The translations under genes were made by a program, and so were the position numbers. Below, piece by piece: positions 8,444 to 13,906 of a DNA stretch of 18,153 bases. The stretch covers positions 1-18,153 of the forward strand of contig JAFLUO010000024.1 in the NCBI GenBank assembly GCA_022508705.1. The letters run 5' to 3'. Position 1 is the first letter of the stretch. Each line of letters begins with the position of its first letter. The notes below the pieces were generated by a model. That model was not told the origin of the DNA. It saw only the letters and a program-made list of their open reading frames with translations, and did no database searches. Origin of the DNA: Oscillospiraceae bacterium (lineage in GTDB: Bacteria > Bacillota > Clostridia > Oscillospirales > Acutalibacteraceae).

Positions 8444-9202
8444 TTACTGGGCCTCCTTTTCTGCACTTCTGTCCTTGTAAACGCCCAAGGGGTAATAGGG
8501 AATCATTTTTTCCTCAACCCATTTAAGCGCCGACTCGGGAGTCATACCCCAGTTTGTGGGGCAGGTCGAAACAACCTCAACAAGAGAAAAGCCCTTGCCG
8601 TCAAGCTGATTCTGAAAAGCCTTTTTAATAGCTTTCTTAGCGGCTCTTACGTTTTTAACATTATTAACAGTAACTCTTTCAAGGTACTCAGGGCCGTCAA
8701 GGTTTGAGAGCATTTCGCAAACCTTAATAGGAAAACCGCAATGGTTTGTATCTCTGCCGTAGGGGGATGTCTGTGTAACCTGACCGGGAAGAGATGTGGG
8801 AGCCATCTGACCACCTGTCATACCGTAAATTGCATTGTTGATGAAAATAACAGTTATATTCTCATTTCGGGCTGCCGCGTGAACAGTTTCAGCCATACCG
8901 ATAGATGCAAGGTCGCCGTCGCCCTGATATGTAAATACAACGTGATTTTCAGGGTCTGACCTCTTAACGCCAGTTGCAACCGCAGGAGCACGGCCGTGAG
9001 CTGCCTCAATAACATCACAGTTAAAATAATTATAAGCCATAACTGAACAGCCAACGGGAGCAATACCTATTGTTCTGCCTTCAATGCCTAATTCGTCAAT
9101 AATCTCTGCTACAAGACGGTGAACGATACCGTGTGTGCAGCCAGGGCAATAATGGAGCGGTGCATCAGTGAGTGCGTGGGGTTTATCAAATACTACTGCC
9201 AT
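8444..9202 (-). CDS. 2-oxoacid:ferredoxin oxidoreductase, beta subunit (TPP-binding)
   Basis: The 252-residue subunit binds thiamine pyrophosphate and the proximal [4Fe-4S] cluster. The TPP/Mg motif begins with GDGD at residues 94-97 and ends with NN at 122-123 (FINNAIYGMTGGQ). Cluster ligands are likely Cys19 and Cys22 (HYCPGCTHG), with Cys52 and Cys214 (CPTNWGM) as further candidates. The ATG overlaps the alpha stop codon by one base (TAATG), typical of translational coupling. Together with alpha, gamma and the ferredoxin subunit it forms the enzyme that interconverts a 2-oxoacid and its acyl-CoA plus CO2, using ferredoxin. Confidence 0.94.
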   Translation of the reverse strand: MAVVFDKPHALTDAPLHYCPGCTHGIVHRLVAEIIDELGIEGRTIGIAPVGCSVMAYNYFNCDVIEAAHGRAPAVATGVKRSDPENHVVFTYQGDGDLASIGMAETVHAAARNENITVIFINNAIYGMTGGQMAPTSLPGQVTQTSPYGRDTNHCGFPIKVCEMLSNLDGPEYLERVTVNNVKNVRAAKKAIKKAFQNQLDGKGFSLVEVVSTCPTNWGMTPESALKWVEEKMIPYYPLGVYKDRSAEKEAQ

Positions 9203-10266
9203 TATTTAACACCTCCGTTGTGAATGTCTGTAATTGCTTTAAGTACCTGTTCAGGACTGGGAATCATACCGCCTACTCTGTTGCAAAGTGTTACCGGACA
9301 CTTGCATTTTGTTGCTAACTTCACATCTTCAATCATCTGTCCCATTGAAAGCTCAACAGAAATAAAATTCTTTGCATGCTCTGCCGCTTTTTCAAATGGT
9401 GCTTTCGGGAACGGCCAAAGGGTTATGGGGCGGATAAGACCGACCTTTATACCCTGCTTTCTTGCCTCGTTGACCGCATTCTTTGAAACACGGGCGGCAA
9501 TACCGAAAGCGGCAATTACAATATCAGCATCGTCTACCATGTATTCTTCATACATAGTCTCATTTTCTTCAACTATTTTGTATTTTTCATAACGCTTTAA
9601 GTTAAGAACTTCAAGTTCTTCGGGAACAAGAGAGAGAGAGTTTACAATATTATGCTCTCTTTCCATTTTTGTTCCCGTTGTTGCCCAAGGCTTTTCAACC
9701 GGTGGCTCTATGTCAAAATCAAGAGAAACAGGCTCCATCATCTGACCCATTGTACCGTCTGCAAGAATCATTGACGTCATTCTGTATTTATCTGCAAGGT
9801 CAAAGCCTTTAACTGTAAGCTCTGCCATTTCCTGAACTGATGCGGGGGCTAAAACTATCATGCGGAAATCGCCGTGTCCGCCGCCTCTTGTTGCCTGAAA
9901 ATAGTCGGACTGTGAGGGCTGAATACCGCCAAGACCCGGGCCACCGCGCTGAACATTGACTACGAGTGCGGGAAGGTCGCAACCTGCAAGGTATGAAAGG
10001 CCCTCGCTTTTAAGAGAAATTCCGGGGCTTGATGAAGATGTCATAACGCGTTTTCCCGTTGCGGAAACGCCGTAAACCATATTTATTGCCGCAATTTCGC
10101 TTTCTGCCTGAAGAAAACATCCACCGATTTTAGGCATTTTCTTTGCCATGTAAGCCGCAACCTCTGTCTGAGGAGTAATCGGATATCCGAAATAATGACG
10201 GCAGCCGGCAATAATAGCAGCCTCGGCAATAGCCTCATTGCCTTTCATTAAAACTTTATCTGCCAT
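9202..10266 (-). CDS. vorB: 2-oxoacid:ferredoxin oxidoreductase, alpha subunit (VorB-like)
   Basis: The 354-residue alpha subunit contains the pyrimidine-binding TPP domain (KGNEAIAEAAIIAGCRHYFGYPITPQTE at about 8-35) and the segment TSSSSPGISLKSEGLSYLAG, followed by VQRGGPGLGGIQPSQSD. A C-terminal transketolase-like domain carries AFGIAARV and VGLIRPITLWPFP. These match proteins usually named 3-methyl-2-oxobutanoate dehydrogenase subunit VorB; assignment as VOR rather than KOR relies on recalled homologues and on ilvE in the same operon. The start is ATG 10266, preceded by AAGGTGAG, 10 nt after the ferredoxin subunit stop; an earlier in-frame ATG at 10287 would overlap that gene. Confidence 0.9.
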   Translation of the reverse strand: MADKVLMKGNEAIAEAAIIAGCRHYFGYPITPQTEVAAYMAKKMPKIGGCFLQAESEIAAINMVYGVSATGKRVMTSSSSPGISLKSEGLSYLAGCDLPALVVNVQRGGPGLGGIQPSQSDYFQATRGGGHGDFRMIVLAPASVQEMAELTVKGFDLADKYRMTSMILADGTMGQMMEPVSLDFDIEPPVEKPWATTGTKMEREHNIVNSLSLVPEELEVLNLKRYEKYKIVEENETMYEEYMVDDADIVIAAFGIAARVSKNAVNEARKQGIKVGLIRPITLWPFPKAPFEKAAEHAKNFISVELSMGQMIEDVKLATKCKCPVTLCNRVGGMIPSPEQVLKAITDIHNGGVK

Positions 10267-10276
10267 AAGTCTCACC

Positions 10277-10483
10277 TTACCTTTCAACCTTTATTATGCA
10301 ATCGGGGCACATCATTGCGCAGGAAGCACAGCCGATGCACTGTTCTTCATCTGTAAGTTCAGCAGGATGATGGCCTTTTTTATTGATTTTGTCTTTCGCT
10401 AACTGCAAAATATTTTTAGGACAGGCACTAATGCAAAGTCCGCATCCCTTACAGTTATCGGTTTTAAATGTAAGCTTTGCCAT
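10277..10483 (-). CDS. 2-oxoacid:ferredoxin oxidoreductase, delta subunit (2x[4Fe-4S] ferredoxin)
   Basis: This 68-residue protein carries two complete CxxCxxCxxxC motifs: Cys11/14/17/21 (NCKGCGLCISACP) and Cys49/52/55/59 (QCIGCASCAMMCP). It is therefore an eight-iron ferredoxin-type polypeptide that passes electrons between the catalytic subunits and free ferredoxin. It is the first gene after the perfect promoter at 10539-10567, with AAGGAG upstream of the ATG. The delta-alpha-beta-gamma order is common in clostridial KOR/VOR operons. It could be called a stand-alone ferredoxin, but the context makes the subunit assignment strong. Confidence 0.94.
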   Translation of the reverse strand: MAKLTFKTDNCKGCGLCISACPKNILQLAKDKINKKGHHPAELTDEEQCIGCASCAMMCPDCIIKVER

Positions 10484-10538
10484 ATTCTTTACTCCTTCTT
10501 ATTTCTTTATCTAAGTTTAAAAATCGCATACAATACTA

Positions 10539-10567
10539 ATTATAAAATTAAAACGCAATAATGTCAA
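10539..10567 (-). promoter_or_regulatory. Perfect consensus SigA promoter for the VOR-ilvE operon
   Basis: On the minus strand TTGACA (10567-10562), exactly 17 nt, then TATAAT (10544-10539). The TGA of the -35 box is the stop codon of the upstream ATPase gene (10566-10564). The predicted transcript starts near 10532 with a ~50-nt leader that has no T-box. No terminator separates it from the upstream genes, so T-box-controlled read-through could add to expression. Confidence 0.85.
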
Positions 10568-11229
10568 ACAACAGGTTTTTCCTGCAATTTCATTGGGAAA
10601 AGATTTTGGATTTTTCCATTTAGTTCTTCAAACAATTCCTCTTTAACAGATGTCATAACAACTGGAAGACCGGATTTTTCTGCAACTGAATCAGCATATT
10701 TTACGGAGTTTATAACATCTTCGGCAGTTGTTTCTTCGCCTAAATTGGAATTGTTTACAAGCCCTGTAAATTTAATTCCGCCTGCCGCCTCAATTTCACG
10801 CATAACCTCAATAGTTGAGTCCGCGTCGGGTGTTAAGGGTCTGAATTTATTTATGACCATCAGCATGTCGAAATCGTTTTCCTCGTTTATCTGCGGAGCA
10901 ATACGCCCCAGCGCCAATGCGCCGCGGTCATCACCGCCGATGTCGAGTATAACTTTCATTGATTTGTCGTCCGTTATTGCATACATATCCTGCGGAAGAG
11001 CTGGAATATCAACGTTTGAATTGGCATATTCCGAACAAATCAATCGGATATTCTTTTTCTTAAAATCATCATAAGAATCTTTTGTGCGGAAATAGGGATT
11101 GACAATATCAAGGTCGGCAACGGCTACATTGTCAAATTGTTCTTTTAAATCGAACGCCATATTGACCGCAATATTTGTTTTGCCGCTTCCGTAATGTCCG
11201 CAAAGAAGCGTTAATCTTTTGTAATTTAT
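10564..11229 (-). CDS. ParA/MinD-like P-loop ATPase with apparent AUA start codon
   Basis: The predicted 221-residue cytosolic ATPase reads LLCGHYGSGKTNIAVNMAFD at its N-terminus. The Walker A GHYGSGKT lies at about residues 11-18 and the Walker B-like VILDIGGDDRGALALG follows near residue 92. VAVADLDIVNPYFRT is the switch region of the MinD/CooC group. Homologues of this shape are recalled beside ferredoxin oxidoreductase operons in Clostridia, where the role is unknown; cofactor maturation is a guess. A start at ATG 11160 would remove the P-loop. The in-frame stop at 11244-11242 and the absence of ATG/GTG/TTG before the P-loop leave ATA 11229 (8 nt from AGGAGG) or ATT 11235 (2 nt). It lies 24 nt after the ligase gene and is probably co-transcribed with it. 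Confidence 0.82.
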   Translation of the reverse strand: MNYKRLTLLCGHYGSGKTNIAVNMAFDLKEQFDNVAVADLDIVNPYFRTKDSYDDFKKKNIRLICSEYANSNVDIPALPQDMYAITDDKSMKVILDIGGDDRGALALGRIAPQINEENDFDMLMVINKFRPLTPDADSTIEVMREIEAAGGIKFTGLVNNSNLGEETTAEDVINSVKYADSVAEKSGLPVVMTSVKEELFEELNGKIQNLFPMKLQEKPVV

Positions 11230-11243
11230 CTGAATTACCTCCT
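11227..11243 (-). promoter_or_regulatory. AGGAGG ribosome binding site and non-canonical AUA start
   Basis: AGGAGG on the minus strand (11243-11238) is followed after 8 nt by ATA (11229-11227), in frame with the P-loop of the ATPase. The in-frame codon just upstream of the window used by the ribosome site is TAG (11244-11242). No standard start codon exists between this site and the Walker A motif. ATT at 11235 is the other option but is too close to the ribosome site. Confidence 0.6.
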
Positions 11244-11252
11244 AAATAAGGA

Positions 11253-13544
11253 TTAAAGCTTGTTTCTCTGAATTTTTCCGCTTGTGGACTTTGGAAGTTC
11301 ATCTCTGAACACAACAATTCTCGGATATTTGTAAGGCGCGGTATGAGTTTTTACATATTCCTGAATTTCTTTTTTGAGTTCTTCAGACGGTTCTGTACCG
11401 TTTGTTAAAACGATGCTTGCCTTAACAACCTGACCTCTTACCTCGTCGGGAGCGGCAGAAACGCCACACTCAAGAACGTAAGGCAATTCCATAATAACGC
11501 TTTCAATTTCAAAGGGCCCTATGCGGTAGCCTGAGGACTTGATAACATCGTCAACACGGCCTACATACCAATAGAAACCGTCTTCATCCTTCCAAGCGGC
11601 GTCTCCCGTGTGGTAATAACCGTCATGCCAGGTTTCTTTTGTTTTTTCTTCATCACCGTAATAACCGATAGAAAGTCCGCATGGCAAACCGTTTTTAATA
11701 TTAACAACGATTTCGCCTGTTTCACCAACGGGAACGGGATTTCCGTTTTTATCAATAAGTTCAATATCATATATGGGAGCAGGTTTGCCCATTGATCCGA
11801 TTTTGTGCTTAGCACCTCTCATATTACCTATGAGCATTGTGCCCTCAGTCTGACCGAAGCCCTCAAGAATTTGGAGCCCCGTTAATTGCTCAAACTGCTT
11901 GTAAACCTCGGGGTTTAACGCCTCGCCCGCTGTTGTCATGTGCTTAACCGATGATAAATCATACTTTGAAATATCTTGCTTTACAAGCATTCTGAGCATT
12001 GTTGGCGGTGCGCAGAAGGTTGTAATATTATATTTTGCAAACATGGGAAGAATATCCGCTGCGTCAAATCTGTCGAAATCATAGACAAAGAGTGCCGCTT
12101 CGCACATCCACTGACCGTAAAATTTACCCCATGCAGCCTTTGCCCAGCCTGTATCGGAAATAGTCAAATGAAGACCGTCAGGGTCAACGCAGTGCCAATA
12201 TTTTGCCGTATGGAAATGACCGAGTGGATATTTGTAGGTGTGAGCAGCAATTTTCGGGAAGCCCGATGTGCCTGATGTAAAATACATAAGCATTAAATCG
12301 TCTCCGCCGGGCGCATCATCAGGGCGCTCATAATGACTGCTGTAAAGAGGATACTCTTCATCGAAACTGCGCCAGCCGTCTTTTTCCCCGTTAACTATGA
12401 GTTTTCTTTCAAGTGACGGGCAGGTCTGCTGTGCAATATCAACCTGATCTGCAACGTCGCCGTCAGCAGTACAGATAACGGTAGTAGCTCCCGAAGAATT
12501 AAGGCGGTATTCAATGTCGTGTGCCTGAAGCTGTGCTACGGCGGGAATGCCTATTGCGCCCAGCTTCATAAGTCCGAGCATTGCAATCCAGAACTGATAA
12601 TGGCGTTTAAGAATAAGAATTACTCTGTCGCCGCGTTTTATTCCTATTGATTTAAAATAATTGGCGCACTGGTTTGACATGTGCTTTATTTCATTAAATG
12701 TAAATCTGCGTTCAGTTTTATCTTTTGAAATATGGAGCATCGCAAGTTTATCAGGGTCTTTCTTTGCAATTTCATCCATAATATCAAAAGCAAAATTGAA
12801 ATGATCATGATTTTTAAAGGTTATCTTTGTAGGAGTGCCGTTTTCGTCTTTAACAACGTCAATATACTTTTTGTATATTCTCTCTTTTTTATCTTCTTTA
12901 GCTATAATTCTGTTGATAACAGGCTTTTTAGCATGGCTCAGCTCTGGGATAGGCTCGCCTGAGGGGTTGAGCACTATTGCATAGAACACGCAGTCTTCGC
13001 CCAGCGCCGCTCTCATTCCGTGGGGAGTGCCGCTGTCGTAATAAATGGTATCTCCTGCATTGAGTATCTCGCTGTGAGAGCCCACCTGCACCATAAGGTG
13101 ACCGGAAACGACAATATCTATTTCCTGACCGTCATGTGTTGTCAGCTCGATTTCCTTGTTTTCAAGCTCTGCATTGTAGTCGCATTTAACGTACAGCGGT
13201 TCGGCTATTCTGTTCTGAAAAGCGCTTGCAAGAGAATAATAAACCATTCCGTGAGCCTTCTCGATTATCTGCCCTGCACCGTTGCGTGTTACCACAAATG
13301 AGCGAAGCTTCGGGCTGTCACCCTCTATAATATCGGTAACGTCAACGCCGAAGGCTTGCGCGCAACGGTAAATGAATGCGAAATTCAAATCGCTGTCACC
13401 GTTTTCACATTTAAGGTATTCTTCAATAGAAATATCCGTTTTCGCCGCCATTTCCTCAGCAGTGAATTTGGCAATTTCCCGCAATTCTCGGATACGAGCC
13501 GCCATTTCCTTGATTTTTAAATCAAGACCTGTTATTTTTTCCAT
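11253..13544 (-). CDS. XRE HTH-cupin-acyl-CoA synthetase fusion protein (copy 1)
   Basis: The 763-residue protein has three parts: an XRE-like helix-turn-helix (about 13-73), a cupin barrel (about 115-195; candidate ligands His137, Glu141, His175) and an AMP-forming acyl-CoA synthetase (about 245-763). Ligase motifs are YFTSGTSGFPK (421-431), GFGQTEGTM (562-570), YHTGD (644-648), GRVDDVIKSSGYRIGPFEIE (662-681) and SGKIQR with catalytic Lys757. The ligase part resembles medium-chain/branched ACSM-type enzymes, which make acyl-CoA from a free acid, CoA and ATP. HTH-cupin pairs are usually stand-alone repressors, so this looks like a ligase carrying its own sensor. The start ATG 13544 has GGAG 8 nt upstream; the frame continues to 13637 but only through the T-box. 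The gene sits behind its own T-box and ahead of the ATPase and VOR genes. A branched short-chain acid such as isobutyrate is the inferred substrate. Confidence 0.9.
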   Translation of the reverse strand: MEKITGLDLKIKEMAARIRELREIAKFTAEEMAAKTDISIEEYLKCENGDSDLNFAFIYRCAQAFGVDVTDIIEGDSPKLRSFVVTRNGAGQIIEKAHGMVYYSLASAFQNRIAEPLYVKCDYNAELENKEIELTTHDGQEIDIVVSGHLMVQVGSHSEILNAGDTIYYDSGTPHGMRAALGEDCVFYAIVLNPSGEPIPELSHAKKPVINRIIAKEDKKERIYKKYIDVVKDENGTPTKITFKNHDHFNFAFDIMDEIAKKDPDKLAMLHISKDKTERRFTFNEIKHMSNQCANYFKSIGIKRGDRVILILKRHYQFWIAMLGLMKLGAIGIPAVAQLQAHDIEYRLNSSGATTVICTADGDVADQVDIAQQTCPSLERKLIVNGEKDGWRSFDEEYPLYSSHYERPDDAPGGDDLMLMYFTSGTSGFPKIAAHTYKYPLGHFHTAKYWHCVDPDGLHLTISDTGWAKAAWGKFYGQWMCEAALFVYDFDRFDAADILPMFAKYNITTFCAPPTMLRMLVKQDISKYDLSSVKHMTTAGEALNPEVYKQFEQLTGLQILEGFGQTEGTMLIGNMRGAKHKIGSMGKPAPIYDIELIDKNGNPVPVGETGEIVVNIKNGLPCGLSIGYYGDEEKTKETWHDGYYHTGDAAWKDEDGFYWYVGRVDDVIKSSGYRIGPFEIESVIMELPYVLECGVSAAPDEVRGQVVKASIVLTNGTEPSEELKKEIQEYVKTHTAPYKYPRIVVFRDELPKSTSGKIQRNKL

Positions 13545-13569
13545 ACCATTTTCTCCTTTAAGGGACAAT

Positions 13570-13606
13570 AAAAAACCCGTCCCAAAGTTAATTCCTTTGA
13601 GACGAG
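13570..13606 (-). terminator. Regulated terminator of T-box leader 1
   Basis: On the minus strand CTCGTCTCAAAG (13606-13595), a 7-nt loop and CTTTGGGACGGG (13587-13576) form a 12-bp stem with two G-U pairs, followed by six T (13575-13570). It stands between the T-box motif and the ligase start codon, as required for transcription attenuation. Confidence 0.9.
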
Positions 13607-13843
13607 CGTTAAAACAATTTAATACCCGCGGTACCACTCAAATTGCAACCGAAGTTGCCACTCAGGCTCTGACAAGCCGTATGCATTAACGCAGCAATCA
13701 CGGAGAGGTTCTACTAAGCAAAAAACTTTTCTTCCTCTCAGCTCAGAAGCTACAACAAGAACAGCAGTTCCGACAACTTGCACCAACCGTTGCCTCTCTA
13801 AAGGCTTGCACCATTCCTGAACTCTTCTTCAACGCTTTTATTG
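13570..13843 (-). promoter_or_regulatory. T-box riboswitch 1, probable tRNA-Val (GUA) sensor
   Basis: The leader contains the T-box TTTGAGTGGTACCGCGG (about 13642-13626), a terminator after it, the distal stem I AGAGAG element (around 13798-13793) and the GGTTGGTGCAA apical loop (13788-13778). Manual folding of stem I pairs CAGGAA with TTCTTG above the specifier loop and AGAAG with CTTCT below it, next to a GA kink-turn strand. This exposes TTGTAG, in which GTA (13753-13751) is followed by G just before the lower helix: a Val codon. The T-box UGGU pairs with ACCA, so the tRNA must have discriminator A, which fits Val and excludes Cys (TGT), the other codon in that loop followed by a purine. 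Uncharged tRNA would stabilise the antiterminator and turn on the ligase gene. Confidence 0.9.
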
Positions 13844-13849
13844 AGTAGT

Positions 13850-13878
13850 ATTATAAATCAACTTTTTCCCTTTGTCAA
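13850..13878 (-). promoter_or_regulatory. Perfect consensus promoter of T-box unit 1
   Basis: On the minus strand TTGACA (13878-13873), a 17-nt spacer and TATAAT (13855-13850). It lies 28 nt after the stop of copy 2 of the fusion ligase and starts the T-box transcript near 13843. With such a strong promoter, control should rest mainly on attenuation. Confidence 0.88.
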
Positions 13879-13906
13879 TGGTATATATTTAACAATTTTT
13901 ATAGGA

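Noticed and set aside
9224..9592. Plus-strand open frame of about 122 codons inside vorB
   Set aside because: It is antisense to a clear coding sequence, with no ribosome site or motif; a shadow of the biased codon use on the other strand.
7905..10483. Reading the oxidoreductase as 2-oxoglutarate:ferredoxin oxidoreductase (KorDABC)
   Set aside because: It cannot be fully excluded, but VorB-like alpha residues and ilvE in the operon favour branched-chain 2-oxoacids, so it is kept only as the alternative.
11132..11317. Small minus-strand frame bridging ligase copy 1 and the ATPase
   Set aside because: It overlaps both genes in another frame; the ATPase frame with the Walker A motif explains the region.
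13545..13637. Upstream extension of ligase copy 1 (31 extra codons)
   Set aside because: The extension is the T-box antiterminator/terminator read as protein; the ATG at 13544 has a proper GGAG site after the terminator.
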